DNA of 64,000 nt, taken from NCBI GenBank assembly GCA_046154665.1, contig JBJXFG010000055.1, positions 81,185 to 145,184 on the forward strand, written 5' to 3'. Source of the DNA: JAFLCM01 sp046154665. Lineage in GTDB: Bacteria; Planctomycetota; Phycisphaerae; Phycisphaerales; UBA1924. This document shows positions 31,120 to 40,822 of the stretch, in pieces (positions within the stretch are counted from its first letter, which is position 1; each line of letters opens with the position of its first letter). A program made the translations under genes and the position numbers. A model generated the notes under the pieces. The model was not told the origin of the DNA and made no database searches. It worked only from the letters and a program-made list of their open reading frames with translations.

Positions 31120-33159
31120 ATGCGAACCTTTGTCAAGTCCTCGGTTGTTCTGGTTGCTCTGGCCGGCACGTCGATCTCGGCGTTGGCAAGGCAGGGTGGT
31201 GGGGCGGGCGGCGAAGCCAAGCCGGTTGAGCCGATCAAGACGCTCGTCGCGTTCGAGCACGGCGACTGCCTCTCGATGCTGACCTCACCCAAGGACGCCG
31301 CGTTGGTGTCGGCGCTCAAACTGATTCCGGTGCGTGTCACCGAGATCATGAACACGCCGGGGCTGGGGCCGGACAAGGACGAAGTGCCCGAGGGGATCGT
31401 TGAACTGGTGACGACCGCGCTGACCGGCCCGATGCGGTTCGCGGTGATCCAGCAGGGATTTGATGACCGTTCGCGGATGCCGAAGATCGGTGTGGTGATG
31501 TCGTACGCCGCCAAGGACCAGGCCGCGGCGAAGGCGATGATGGAGCGCGTCGAGAACATCCGGAAGATGGCCGAGCGCGAGGGGGCGGGGGGCGGGAACG
31601 ATGAGATGAAGGTGCGTCCGAGCGAGCGTTTCGCGGGGATGAACGCGATCGTGCTCCCGCCGGGGACATTGCTCTACGGCCCGCGCCAGAGCACCGACGG
31701 CTGGCGGTTCGAGGTGCTCTTCGGGCACATGCCCGACCCGGATGGATCGTTCTGGGGGGCGCTGCCGCAAGCGCCCGCCGGGAGCCCGACGGCCGGTCGG
31801 ATGGTGATTGATTTCCCGGCGATTACGCCGGTGGCGGAGATGTTCGGCGGCATGGTCTCGGGCATGATGCCCAACGGCGACCAAGTGCTGCAAGGCTTCC
31901 GCGACATGGGCCTGCTCGGGCCCGACGCGATGTCGGTCGAGAGCGTGTGGCAGACGGGGGCCGACGGCATCGGCTCGACGATGACGATCCGCCGCGCGGG
32001 CAAGTACGCTGAAAAACTCGGGCTGGTCCGCAAGACGGTCAGCGAGGCCGACCTGAGTGTGATCCCCAGCGACGCGGTGTTTGCCTCGATCAGCAAGATC
32101 GACCCGCAGGGGACCTGGGCGCGCCTGAAGAGCCAGGTGACCGCGATGCCCCAGGGCGCTGAGCACTTCGGCGAGGTTCTCGACCAGATCAACGAGCACC
32201 TGGGGATCAACGTTGAGCAGGACGTGATCGCCGCGCTGGGCGAGACCGCCGCTCTTTCCATCTCCGACACGACCGGCGGCAACTCGCTGTTCTCGGGTGT
32301 CGGATTCTTCGAAGTGAAGGACGGGGCCAAGCTGAGCGCCGCGATCCAGAAGGCCGCCGACGCCGCCAATCGTGAGATAGCGCGCGAGATGCAGGAAGAC
32401 GGCCCCAAGCCCGGGGTGGTGCGGATCGAATCGTGGGCCGCGCCCGCTTCCGCCGCGGGATTGCAGGGTGTGAAGTTCACGTCGCTGCGTTCGCCCGGTC
32501 TGCCGCTGCCGGTGGAGCCGACGATCGCGATGGTGGGCAAGTGGATGGTGGTGGGCCTGAGCCCGCAGTCGGCGATGAGCGCCGCGGCCCATGTGGCCGG
32601 TGGCGGCAAGGGCTTGGCCGGTCACGCCGGCTTCGCGTCCTCGCTGGGCGGCACGGCCGTCGGCAACGCGACCAGCGTGACGTTTGTCGACAACGCCGCC
32701 GCGATGCGCGACGGCTATCCGCTGCTGCAGATGCTCGGCTCGGCGCTGACCAACTTCGCCCGTTCGCCTGATTCGAGCTCGCCTCGGGAAGTGATGCAGG
32801 TGGTGCCCTCGCTCAGCGACCTGCGGGCCGGGGCCAAGCCCGGCGTGTTCCTCACCAAGTGGAACGGCGACGATATGGTCATGACCTCAAAGGGCGACCC
32901 GTCGCTGCTGGTCAACGTGGCCGGGCTGCTGGGCACTGGCGACCTGGGCTCGATCATCTTCGGCGGCATCATCGGCGCCGGTGCCGGCCACGAAGCGGGC
33001 ATCGAGGAAGGTCGCGAGCGCGCCCACTGGGAACACCACGAAGAGCACAACGAGCATCACATGGAAGGCGAAGAGCCGGAGATCGACGAGCCCGCGGAGC
33101 CGCCGGCACCCGAGGAACCCGCCGAGCCGGCGGCACCCGCTGAGCCTGCGCTGCGGTGA
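31120..33159 (+). CDS. Large exported protein with acidic/His-rich C-terminal tail
   Basis: 679 residues from the ATG at 31120, preceded by CAGGAG. A signal peptide (MRTFVKSSVVLVALAGTSIS) is followed by a long alpha/beta body with FEHGDCLSMLTSPKDAALVS, PVTEMFGGMVSGMMPNGDQ-like segments and a second half containing NVEQDVIAALGETAALSISD and GVGFFEVKDGAKLSAAI. Near the end is a hydrophobic Gly-rich helix (GSIIFGGIIGAGAG) and then a His/Glu-rich, Pro-rich tail (EHHEEHNEHHMEG ... EEPAEPAAPAEPALR) that could bind metal. The middle resembles DUF3352-like exported proteins, but I could not identify it. Confidence 0.6.
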   Translation: MRTFVKSSVVLVALAGTSISALARQGGGAGGEAKPVEPIKTLVAFEHGDCLSMLTSPKDAALVSALKLIPVRVTEIMNTPGLGPDKDEVPEGIVELVTTALTGPMRFAVIQQGFDDRSRMPKIGVVMSYAAKDQAAAKAMMERVENIRKMAEREGAGGGNDEMKVRPSERFAGMNAIVLPPGTLLYGPRQSTDGWRFEVLFGHMPDPDGSFWGALPQAPAGSPTAGRMVIDFPAITPVAEMFGGMVSGMMPNGDQVLQGFRDMGLLGPDAMSVESVWQTGADGIGSTMTIRRAGKYAEKLGLVRKTVSEADLSVIPSDAVFASISKIDPQGTWARLKSQVTAMPQGAEHFGEVLDQINEHLGINVEQDVIAALGETAALSISDTTGGNSLFSGVGFFEVKDGAKLSAAIQKAADAANREIAREMQEDGPKPGVVRIESWAAPASAAGLQGVKFTSLRSPGLPLPVEPTIAMVGKWMVVGLSPQSAMSAAAHVAGGGKGLAGHAGFASSLGGTAVGNATSVTFVDNAAAMRDGYPLLQMLGSALTNFARSPDSSSPREVMQVVPSLSDLRAGAKPGVFLTKWNGDDMVMTSKGDPSLLVNVAGLLGTGDLGSIIFGGIIGAGAGHEAGIEEGRERAHWEHHEEHNEHHMEGEEPEIDEPAEPPAPEEPAEPAAPAEPALR

Positions 33160-33232
33160 ATCGTGTGGTGGTACACCGCCGGCTCCCGGCGGGGTGCGCG
33201 AGGCCGAGAATCGATCCGCCTAGAATGATGCC

Positions 33233-34906
33233 ATGCCACGCCGCGATGGAGAGATGTCGGCCCGCGCCCGCCTCGTGATGTTGGGGCTGCTGGTTGGTTC
33301 GAGTTGGGGTGGTGTCGCCGCGGAGCCGGCTCTCGGGTCGGCGTTTGTGCCTGAAGAACTGGCGGCGGTGCGCGAGTTGCTGCCGGGGCTCGAGTCGGTC
33401 GATTTCACCGCGCGGGAGAACGCCACCAGGCAGCTGTGCGAGAGCCCGAAGATCGGTCTCGACGCGATCGGCGCGGCGCTGGCTGAGCCGGGGGTGACGC
33501 CCGAGCAGGCTCAGCGGCTGATTGCCGCTTACAAGCGAAAGTTTCTGCTCACGCCGCGGCCCGCGCTGGGCATCGGGCTCGGCATGGCCCCGGACGACGA
33601 CCGCGGCATCGCGGTGTCGGAAGTGATCGGCGGGTTGCCGGCGGTCGACGGCGGGCTCATCCAGTGGGGCGACATCATCGTCTCGCTCGACGGGGCCGCG
33701 ACCGTGACCACGCCTCCGACCCTGTCACCCGACGTTCGCTACCAGCTGGCGCAGGACCGGGCGATCTCGCTGATCCAAAGCTACGCGCCGGGCGAGACGG
33801 TGGTGCTCGAGATCCTGCGACTCAAGGACCGTCTGGCACCGTTTCGGCGGGCAGACGGGGCGGCCAACCCGGCTCAGGCCGGCGGGGCGGCGGGAGAACC
33901 GGGCAGGCCCGAAGGCGGCCCGGATGATGCCGCGAAAGAGGAAGCGGACCACATCGCGGAAGTCATCGCACCGCGGCCGACGCGTGAGCACGTGACATTG
34001 CTCAAGCGATCGATGGAGCGCGAGCGGGTCTTGGTGCGGGCGCCGCTGGGCTCGTACGCGCGACTCGCCAACCGCGGGCAGGGCGGCTTCATTGGGGATC
34101 CCGAGGTTCAGATCGGCGGCGTCGTGGCGCAGCGTCCGCAGTTTTCAGGGCTGCTCGCTCGGTACGGCGATACGGCGATGGAAGCCCGCCTCAACCGGCA
34201 GGGCGTGAAGTGGCCGGGCGGGACGCCGTTCAGCACGGCGTCGCGGATTTCGCAAGGGCACGAGGTCCCGCCTCCCGCGTACACGGCGCGGATCGCGCTG
34301 GGGCTCGACGGGGCGGGGCACGATCCTTCGGTGTTTGACCCGAGCGCCTATGCCGCGCGTGACGGGCTGGTGTTCCAGGGGATCGATCAGGCGGGACGGC
34401 AGATTTTCCGGGCGGGCAACGGGATCGTGGTGATGCCGGGCGGGCTGGACATGCAGGTGAGACGGGCCCGGGGTGGCGCTCAGGGCGGGCTGGCGATGGG
34501 TCAGCGGATTCGCGGCGGCGGACCGGGCCTCAGGCCGATCCCCGCGCCTGCGGCGGCGGAGGTCGTGATCGACCCGACCTCGCCCTCGGGCGGTCCAGGC
34601 GGTGCTGGCGGGGCGGGTGATGAATCAAGCGGTCGCGAACTGGTGGGCGTGACCGTCGACCCGGCGGTGACGCGCGGGCTCAACCGGCTGGCGGCGCTCA
34701 CGAGCGAACTGGCCCGCGCCGAGCGGCGTGCGGCGGATGCTTCGCTCGATCCGCCGACGCAGCGCGAGGCGGAAAAGCGGGCCGCCGATCTGCGCGAGGC
34801 GGTGTCGGCGATGATCGACGCGGTCTCGAAGGGGCAGGCTGGTGGGGCCGGGGGCTTCGGGGTGCCGACGGTTGAGGTCGACGGCGACAACACGCCGGGG
34901 CGGTGA
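33233..34906 (+). CDS. Exported PDZ-domain protein
   Basis: 557 residues. A signal peptide follows the start (ARLVMLGLLVGSSWGGVAA), with an ATG seven codons in as an alternative. Residues about 115-200 look like a PDZ domain of HtrA/S1C type: GIGLGMAPDDDRGIAVSEVI, GLPAVDGGLIQWGDIIVSLDG and YAPGETVVLEILRL; no protease domain is present. The centre is Pro/Gly-rich. The C-terminus holds a helical segment rich in Ala and Arg (ALTSELARAERRAADASLD). It probably scaffolds periplasmic complexes. It follows the previous exported gene by 73 bases and both may belong to one unit. Confidence 0.6.
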   Translation: MPRRDGEMSARARLVMLGLLVGSSWGGVAAEPALGSAFVPEELAAVRELLPGLESVDFTARENATRQLCESPKIGLDAIGAALAEPGVTPEQAQRLIAAYKRKFLLTPRPALGIGLGMAPDDDRGIAVSEVIGGLPAVDGGLIQWGDIIVSLDGAATVTTPPTLSPDVRYQLAQDRAISLIQSYAPGETVVLEILRLKDRLAPFRRADGAANPAQAGGAAGEPGRPEGGPDDAAKEEADHIAEVIAPRPTREHVTLLKRSMERERVLVRAPLGSYARLANRGQGGFIGDPEVQIGGVVAQRPQFSGLLARYGDTAMEARLNRQGVKWPGGTPFSTASRISQGHEVPPPAYTARIALGLDGAGHDPSVFDPSAYAARDGLVFQGIDQAGRQIFRAGNGIVVMPGGLDMQVRRARGGAQGGLAMGQRIRGGGPGLRPIPAPAAAEVVIDPTSPSGGPGGAGGAGDESSGRELVGVTVDPAVTRGLNRLAALTSELARAERRAADASLDPPTQREAEKRAADLREAVSAMIDAVSKGQAGGAGGFGVPTVEVDGDNTPGR

Positions 34907-35033
34907 CGGCGCGAGCCCGTTTTTGAAGGTGCGGGCCCGCGGATTCAGCGTGTCAACGCCGCGGCGGGTAAACTGATGCAGTCGTTCGCGCGTTCCGCGC
35001 GACGGGGATCAGGATGATCCCGGGAGCCCGACC

Positions 35034-36245
35034 ATGATGGGAGAGCGTCGCATCATCCCGGTCACGCCGAACAAACGCCGCGCCCCGGCGTTGTACGAGC
35101 TCATCGGCAACAAGGAACGCGACCCCGCGGCACCCGCCGCGCCGGTGTCGGCACAGCCATCGGCACAGCCATCGGCACAGCCCTCGGCTCAGTCCGCCCC
35201 CCCCGCCTCGACGGGGCCGCAAGCCCGTGCGCCCGAGCCCCAGCGCGGGCCGACGCCAGCGCCGCGCCCGGTGGCCCCGGAGGTGCCGCGTGCTGCGCCG
35301 TCGCCAGCGGCTGCCGCGCGTGTTGCGTCAAACTCCGCCGCTTCCGCAAGAGCCTCTTCCGCTGTCGCCGCGCCCGCCTCTGCCCATGCTCCCACGCAAG
35401 CCCCCGCCCAAGCCCCCGCGCCCGCCGTCGCGTCGACCCGGGTGATTGAGCCCGCGCCGGCTCCCGCTCCGCGGCCCGCGCCGGCACGCACGGTCGAGCC
35501 CGCGGTCGAAGATGACGATGCGTCCGACACGCGCATCCTCGGCATCACCCCTGGCAGTCGGCTCAACATCCCGATTGGTTTCGCGTTCATCGCCATCGCC
35601 GTCGTGATTGCCGCGGTGCTGGGTGCGTACATGCTCGGCTACGACAAGCGCAAAAAGGAGAGCCGTCAGGAAGTCGAAAGGCTGGCGGCGCTCGAGAGCG
35701 GCTCGATCATCGACCCCACGCGTCCGTCGATCGATGGGCTCGGCACGCCGGAGCTGACGCGCGACCCTCAGCGCGATCCTCAGCGCGACCCCCCGCGCGG
35801 CAACGCGCCGAACACCACGGGCTCGCAGCCCAGCAACCCGCCCGCCGGACGCGCGACGACGGTACCGCCGGGCAGCGCGGGCACGCCGCCCAAAGAAGCA
35901 GCACCGGCGCCGAATGCTCCCAGAGTTCACGTCGTCAAGACGGCCCGCGAAGACCCGCGCAAGGACGGCCTGAACTATCCCACCGTCGCGTCGCTGCCCA
36001 TCAAGGAGGCGACCGCCGCGGCGGAATACCTTGTCGGCAAGGGCTATTCCGCGGCGCTGGTCCCGTCGCCTTCGGACTCGAAGCTGTTCATGGTGATCCC
36101 GCTCATCGGCCTCGAACGCGGCAACTTCCAGAAGGGCAGCGAAGCCGCGGGCAAGACGCTCCGCGACCTCGGCCGTGCATTCAAGCGCGATCTCAAGGGC
36201 GCTACCGATTTCAATGATCTGTTCTGGATGAAGTTCGACCGTTGA
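35034..36245 (+). CDS. Single-span membrane protein with Pro/Ala-rich arm and C-terminal periplasmic domain
   Basis: 403 residues. After a charged start there is a Pro/Ala/Ser-rich arm with 12-bp repeats encoding SAQP units, then one clear membrane span (IGFAFIAIAVVIAAVLGAYML). The periplasmic part starts with a heptad-like linker and ends in a compact alpha/beta domain (PTVASLPIKEATAAAEYLVG, KGYSAALVPSPSDSKLFMVI and ERGNFQKGSEAAGKTLRDLG). The pattern resembles SPOR-like peptidoglycan-binding domains but the identity is not strong enough to assign. The gene stands before lysS. Confidence 0.55.
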   Translation: MMGERRIIPVTPNKRRAPALYELIGNKERDPAAPAAPVSAQPSAQPSAQPSAQSAPPASTGPQARAPEPQRGPTPAPRPVAPEVPRAAPSPAAAARVASNSAASARASSAVAAPASAHAPTQAPAQAPAPAVASTRVIEPAPAPAPRPAPARTVEPAVEDDDASDTRILGITPGSRLNIPIGFAFIAIAVVIAAVLGAYMLGYDKRKKESRQEVERLAALESGSIIDPTRPSIDGLGTPELTRDPQRDPQRDPPRGNAPNTTGSQPSNPPAGRATTVPPGSAGTPPKEAAPAPNAPRVHVVKTAREDPRKDGLNYPTVASLPIKEATAAAEYLVGKGYSAALVPSPSDSKLFMVIPLIGLERGNFQKGSEAAGKTLRDLGRAFKRDLKGATDFNDLFWMKFDR

Positions 36246-36433
36246 TCGCGCCGGGGGATTTGCGGTGCGATTGCCGTTTCCGAGGGGCGGAGAGCGCTGC
36301 GGTCGGCTTTCCGCGTCACGCTGAAGTTCGGGATTGATGTCGGTCCCGCCTGCTGGAGAGTGGGCCGCCGTCGTGGGCACGACCAGCCGCTCAAGGCGTG
36401 CCGGGCATGTCCGCTGCCGTACCATCCCGACCT

Positions 36434-38242
36434 ATGACCGACCCCGCTCCCCGCAACGCGCCCAAGCCCGCCGCCGACGAGGTTCCCGAATCGCCGCACC
36501 GCCTCGAGCAGCAGCGCCGCGAGAACCGCGAGGCGCTGCGCGGTCTGGGGATTGATCCCTACGGCCAGCGCACGACCGGTCTGTTGAGCGTGGCCGAGGC
36601 GCGTGAGAAGTACGACGCCGAGGCGGACGCCGCGCATCAGGCCGCGACCGCCGCGGCGAAGGCGAACCCTCCCGGGGGGGCGGCGGTGATCGACGACCGT
36701 CGCGCGGTGGCGAAGGTGGCCGGGCGGATCGTACTCAAGCGTGACGGCGGCAAGCTCATCTGGCTGCAACTGCGCGACCACACCAGCGGGCCGGCGCGCG
36801 AGGAGGGTGAAGCCGCGGCGGCGACGGGAACCGGGGGCGGCGCGGCCACCGCGATGGTGAAGGACTTGCAGGTCGCCGTGAGCATGAAGGACTGCCGGGC
36901 TCCGGGCTTCGACGTCGCCAAACTGCTCGACCTGGGCGATGTGGCCGTGGTCGAGGGCCCGTTGATGAAGACCAAGACCGGCGAGATCACCATCTGGGCG
37001 TCGTCGATTGGCGTGGCGTGCAAGAGCATCGCGCCCCCGCCCGAGAAGTGGAGCGGCCTGCAGGACCCCGAGGTGCGCTATCGGCGTCGGTACGTCGACC
37101 TCTACGCGAACCCCGAGACGATGCAGGTGGCGAAGCTGCGGGCGCTGCTGGTGCGGGAAATCCGCGGGCTTTTGGAGGAGCGCGGCTACCTTGAGGTCGA
37201 GACGCCGACGCTGCAGACCCTCGCGGGCGGGGCCGCCGCACGGCCGTTCGTGACCCACATGAACGCGCTCGACATCGATCTGTTCATGCGTGTGGCACCG
37301 GAGCTCTATCTGAAGCGGCTGCTGGTGGGCGGCATGCCGCGGGTGTTCGAGTGGTCGCGCAACTTCCGCAATGAGGGGCTCGACCGCTCGCACAACCCCG
37401 AGTTTTCGATGCTCGAGCTGTACGAGGCCTTCGGCAGCTACGAGACGATGATGGAGATCGTCGAAGAGATGGTGCGGCGTTGCGCGCGGCGGGTGAAGAA
37501 GGAGTGGGCATCAGGTACGTCGGCTCTCCGAGCCGACTCTTCCGGCTCTTCCGGTTCTTCAGAGACTTCGAGGCAGGTCGGCTCGGAGAGCCGACGTACC
37601 TTGGAGAGCCTCGTGCTGCCCTACGGCGAACTCCGCATCGACTACGGCCTGCCCTTCGAGAAGGTCACATACGAAGCGCTGTTCGAGAAGGGCCTGGGGT
37701 TCTCGATGCACGACGCCGCGCGCGTCAGGGCCGAAGCGAAGAAGCGCGGGGTGAAGACCGAGGGCGTTGCCGACATCCTGCTGGTGAACGCGCTGTTTGG
37801 CGAGGCCGAGAGCGCCATCGACCCTTCGCGACCGACGTTCCTGATCGACTACCCCGCCCCGCTGTGCCCGCTGACGCGGTCAAAGGTCGGCCGCCCGGAG
37901 ATCGCCGAGCGCTTCGAGATTTACATCGGCGGCATGGAACTCGGCAACGCCTACACCGAGCTCAACGACCCCGACATCCAGGAAGCTAAGTTCCGCGAGC
38001 AGCTCGGCGGCATCGACGCCGAAGAGAACACCTTCCGAACCTTCGACGAGGACTTCGTCTACGCCCTCAAGGTCGGCATGCCCCCGGCGGGCGGCCTGGG
38101 CGTCGGGATCGACCGCCTGATGATGCTGATGCTCGATCAGCACTCGATCCGGGATGTGCTGCTGTTTCCGTTGATGAAGCCGCAGGTCCAGGAATCGCAG
38201 TCGAGGCGGATCGAGAACGAGGGTCATCGTGAGGCGGAATGA
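36434..38242 (+). CDS. lysS: Lysine--tRNA ligase (class II)
   Basis: 602 residues from the ATG at 36434. The N-terminal OB-fold is enlarged by a Gly/Ala/Thr insert between LIWLQLRDHTSG and MVKDLQVAVSMKDCRA. Class II motif 2 is RVFEWSRNFRNEGLDRSHNP (about residue 302). Motif 3 is GLGVGIDRLMMLMLDQHSIR (about 554). Other blocks are RYRRRYVDLYANPETM, VETPTLQTLAGGAAARPF and RVAPELYLKRLLVGGMPR. Between motifs 2 and 3, residues 356-391 are not family sequence; the codons come from an 89-base palindromic element inserted in frame. The rest of the frame is intact, so the enzyme is probably functional. Confidence 0.95.
   Translation: MTDPAPRNAPKPAADEVPESPHRLEQQRRENREALRGLGIDPYGQRTTGLLSVAEAREKYDAEADAAHQAATAAAKANPPGGAAVIDDRRAVAKVAGRIVLKRDGGKLIWLQLRDHTSGPAREEGEAAAATGTGGGAATAMVKDLQVAVSMKDCRAPGFDVAKLLDLGDVAVVEGPLMKTKTGEITIWASSIGVACKSIAPPPEKWSGLQDPEVRYRRRYVDLYANPETMQVAKLRALLVREIRGLLEERGYLEVETPTLQTLAGGAAARPFVTHMNALDIDLFMRVAPELYLKRLLVGGMPRVFEWSRNFRNEGLDRSHNPEFSMLELYEAFGSYETMMEIVEEMVRRCARRVKKEWASGTSALRADSSGSSGSSETSRQVGSESRRTLESLVLPYGELRIDYGLPFEKVTYEALFEKGLGFSMHDAARVRAEAKKRGVKTEGVADILLVNALFGEAESAIDPSRPTFLIDYPAPLCPLTRSKVGRPEIAERFEIYIGGMELGNAYTELNDPDIQEAKFREQLGGIDAEENTFRTFDEDFVYALKVGMPPAGGLGVGIDRLMMLMLDQHSIRDVLLFPLMKPQVQESQSRRIENEGHREAE
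37513..37601. repeat. REPIN-like palindrome inserted in frame in lysS, family 3
   Basis: Perfect 25-base inverted arms (37513-37537 and 37577-37601), each folding as GTCGGCTC-TCC-GAGCCGAC, surround 39 bases. Translated, it adds a Ser/Gly/Arg-rich loop (TSALRADSSGSSGSSETSRQ) to the enzyme. No target duplication is visible. Confidence 0.9.
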
Positions 38243-38247
38243 GCCGA

Positions 38248-38276
38248 TTGACGATATGTAGTAGTCTGTATACATT
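38248..38276 (+). promoter_or_regulatory. Probable sigma-70 promoter of the AAA ATPase gene
   Basis: TTGACG is followed by an A/T-rich segment and TATACA (15-base spacer) or TACATT (17-base spacer). It is the most A/T-rich spot nearby. The ATPase ATG is 22 bases after the second option. Confidence 0.6.
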
Positions 38277-38297
38277 TAGCCGAATGGCTCATGCGCT

Positions 38298-39518
38298 ATG
38301 ACGACGCCCTCGAACATCCCCAATCCGTTCCGGCCCGGGGCAGGTCACATGCCGCCGCACCTGGCCGGGCGCGGGGCTCAGGTCGACGACTTTGGCAGGC
38401 TGCTCGACCAAGAGGTGATTCTGAGAAACCTCGTGCTGACCGGGCTCCGCGGCGTCGGCAAGACGGTGCTGCTTGATACCTTTAAGCCTCTGGCCCTCGG
38501 CAGGGGCTGGGTGTGGGTGGGAACGGACATGTCGGAATCGGTCAGCGTGTCAGAAGAGACGCTGGCGGTGCGGCTGATCACCGACCTTTCGGTGGCGACG
38601 TCGTCGTGGGTGTTGGGGCAGCGCGAGGTCAAGGCATTCGGATTCGACCCATCTCGAAAGGTCGAGAAGCAGCACCTCGACTACGAGACGCTCATCGATG
38701 TCTACGAATCAACGCCCGGGTTGATCGCCGACAAACTCAAGCGCGTCTTGGAAGTGGTCAGCGCCGTCGCTCGGCGTGAGAAGAAGCGGGGGATCGTCTT
38801 CGCGTACGACGAGGCGCAAAACCTCTCTGATCACGCGCGCAAGGACCAGTTCCCGCTCTCGATGCTGATGGACCTGTTTCATTCGATCCAGCGGCAGAAC
38901 GTTCCCTTCATGCTCGTACTCGCCGGGATTCCGACGCTGTTCCCCAAACTCGTCGAGGCGCGAGCCTTCGCCGAGCGGATGTTCCACGTCATGTTCCTGC
39001 AACGGCTTGACGACGCCTCGAGCCGTGAGGCGATCACCAAGCCGATCGATGCGACGGGTTCGGAGGTCAAGTTCAACGCGAAGGCGGTGGAGAGCGTGGT
39101 GCGCGCCTCGGGCGGCTACCCCTACTTCATCCAGTTCATCTGCCGCGAGATCTTTGATATCTGGATCCAACAACTCGTCGCAGGCGAGAAACCCCAGACG
39201 CTGAAGATGAGCGTGATTGTTCGGAAGCTGGACCAGGACTTCTTCGCCGGGCGTTGGTCGCAGACGACCGACCGGCAGCGCGAACTGATGACCGTGGTGG
39301 CGTCGCTGGATTCAGCGGACGACGAGTTCACGGTGCAGGAGATCGTTGCCGCGTCGAAGGCCAGGCTTGAGAAGCCGTTCAGCCCGAGCCATGTGAGCCA
39401 GATTCTGGGCGCTCTGGCCAAAGCCGGATTGATCTATAAGAACCGGCACGGGAAGTACTCGTTCGCGGTGCCGATGCTGGGGCACTTCATTCAAAGGCAG
39501 ACCGACAACCAACGGTGA
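38298..39518 (+). CDS. AAA-type ATPase with winged-helix C-terminus (orphan)
   Basis: 406 residues. The P-loop is clear: NLVLTGLRGVGKTVLLD (Walker A), then GIVFAYDEAQNLSDHA (Walker B with DEAQ). VLAGIPTLFPKLVEARAFAE and FLQRLDDASSREAITKPI are sensor/arginine-finger-like segments typical of ORC/STAND-like ATPases. The C-terminal part (FTVQEIVAASKARLEKPFSP and SQILGALAKAGLIYKNRHGK) is a winged helix, as in Orc1/Cdc6- or AAA_16-type proteins. It may bind DNA or act as a switch. No partner gene lies beside it. Confidence 0.78.
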   Translation: MTTPSNIPNPFRPGAGHMPPHLAGRGAQVDDFGRLLDQEVILRNLVLTGLRGVGKTVLLDTFKPLALGRGWVWVGTDMSESVSVSEETLAVRLITDLSVATSSWVLGQREVKAFGFDPSRKVEKQHLDYETLIDVYESTPGLIADKLKRVLEVVSAVARREKKRGIVFAYDEAQNLSDHARKDQFPLSMLMDLFHSIQRQNVPFMLVLAGIPTLFPKLVEARAFAERMFHVMFLQRLDDASSREAITKPIDATGSEVKFNAKAVESVVRASGGYPYFIQFICREIFDIWIQQLVAGEKPQTLKMSVIVRKLDQDFFAGRWSQTTDRQRELMTVVASLDSADDEFTVQEIVAASKARLEKPFSPSHVSQILGALAKAGLIYKNRHGKYSFAVPMLGHFIQRQTDNQR

Positions 39519-39559
39519 GCGCTGACGTGTTCGGCGTCGGGGCCGAACTCGCCCGATCG

Positions 39560-40756
39560 TCAGAACGCCCCCTGCCTCTCCCAGAACCGCAACCAGTTCA
39601 GGTGCGTGAACCCGTCGATCTCGTCCTCGCTCCAGTTGCGGGCCCGCAGGCCGGCGGCGAGGCGTGACAGGTGCTCGGGGCGTTCGATGCCGTCGCACAT
39701 CTGGGCGGCGCTGAAGCCGCCGTCCATGTCGCTTCCCAGGCCAACGGCCCGCTTATGCCCCGCGACGGCGCACACGTGCTCGACGTGGTCGAGTGCGTGG
39801 TCGATGGTGGGGGGGTGTGACGGACGCGCGGGCGTGGGCTGTCCCCCGGCGTTGGTCGCGGCGAGCGCGGGCTGCGCCGCGTGCGCCGGCGCGGGCCTCA
39901 AAAACTTCTCGAAGAGATTGAGCCCGATCACCCCGCCGCGCCTGGCGATCTCGAAGATGGTGCCGTCGCGCAGGTGGCGCTGGTTCTTGCCGTTGAGGTC
40001 GCCGCCGAGGAGTTCGCGGCCGTTCGAGTGGCTGGCCATCACCGGGCGATCGGTCAGCGTGAGCATTTCGTCGCAGGCGCGGTCGCTCAGGTGCGAGAGG
40101 TCGTGGACCAGCCGGTGCGCGTCGATGGCGCGGATCATCTCTCGGCCCAGCGCGGAGAGCCCCTCGCGCTCGGTGCAGCCCGTGATGACCTCGCCCATGT
40201 TTCCCTGGGCATAGCGGGACGACTTCGCCCACGCCAGTCCGACGGCGCACACGCCGCGTGACTTCCACCATTCAAGATCATCGGGCGAGCGGATCGAGTC
40301 GGCACCTTCCACCAGAATCCCGAAGTGCGGCCCGTTCTCGGCCAGCCGCAGGGCGCGGGCGGCGATCGGCGTCGGGACCACTTCGCTCACCCCCATCCCG
40401 CCGCGGATCTCGCCCACGCCCGAATCCGTTTTCAGGCATCGCGGGAGGTCGAGCTTGATGAGCCCCCGGTCGCGCCAGGTCTCGTAGACCTCGAGTTGGG
40501 CGCGCCCACGCCGCGCCGCCCCGTCGATGTCGCCCGCGCGGTACTGCTCCGGGCCGAGTGAAGAGGCGGGGGTGTCGGCGTTCACCTGCTCGATGAAGAT
40601 GGTGGCGAGCGCGAACGCCACGCCGCCGGTGTTGAGCGAAGGCAGCGTCACCGCGGCGGGCGGCCACGGCTTGGTGGCCCGCTCAGGCGGCGCGGTCATG
40701 TCGCGGCCGTGGACGGCGAGGCAGGCGAGGTCGAGGTGGGCGTCGAACCAGATCAT
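39560..40756 (-). CDS. Membrane dipeptidase (peptidase family M19)
   Basis: 398 residues. M19 dipeptidases are binuclear zinc enzymes splitting dipeptides. Metal-site motifs: WFDAHLDLACLAVHGRD (H-x-D) at the start, FGILVEGADSI (the bridging Glu), VHDLSHLSDRACDEML and MASHSNGREL (two His sites), then AVGLGSDMDGGFSAAQM. The C-terminus GFTHLNWLRFWERQGAF matches the family end. A Pro/Ala insert (HAAQPALAATNAGGQPTPAR) lies before the last motif. It has no signal peptide. Confidence 0.87.
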   Translation of the reverse strand: MIWFDAHLDLACLAVHGRDMTAPPERATKPWPPAAVTLPSLNTGGVAFALATIFIEQVNADTPASSLGPEQYRAGDIDGAARRGRAQLEVYETWRDRGLIKLDLPRCLKTDSGVGEIRGGMGVSEVVPTPIAARALRLAENGPHFGILVEGADSIRSPDDLEWWKSRGVCAVGLAWAKSSRYAQGNMGEVITGCTEREGLSALGREMIRAIDAHRLVHDLSHLSDRACDEMLTLTDRPVMASHSNGRELLGGDLNGKNQRHLRDGTIFEIARRGGVIGLNLFEKFLRPAPAHAAQPALAATNAGGQPTPARPSHPPTIDHALDHVEHVCAVAGHKRAVGLGSDMDGGFSAAQMCDGIERPEHLSRLAAGLRARNWSEDEIDGFTHLNWLRFWERQGAF

Positions 40757-40822
40757 CGGATGGGCGGTGTGTGTGGGTAAGTCGCTCGGCGCTCAAAGGC
40801 GACACGCGCGACGCGGATCGAG

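Noticed and set aside
37513..37601. Possible frameshift or pseudogene in lysS
   Set aside because: The frame stays open through the insert and both class II motifs are in the same frame.
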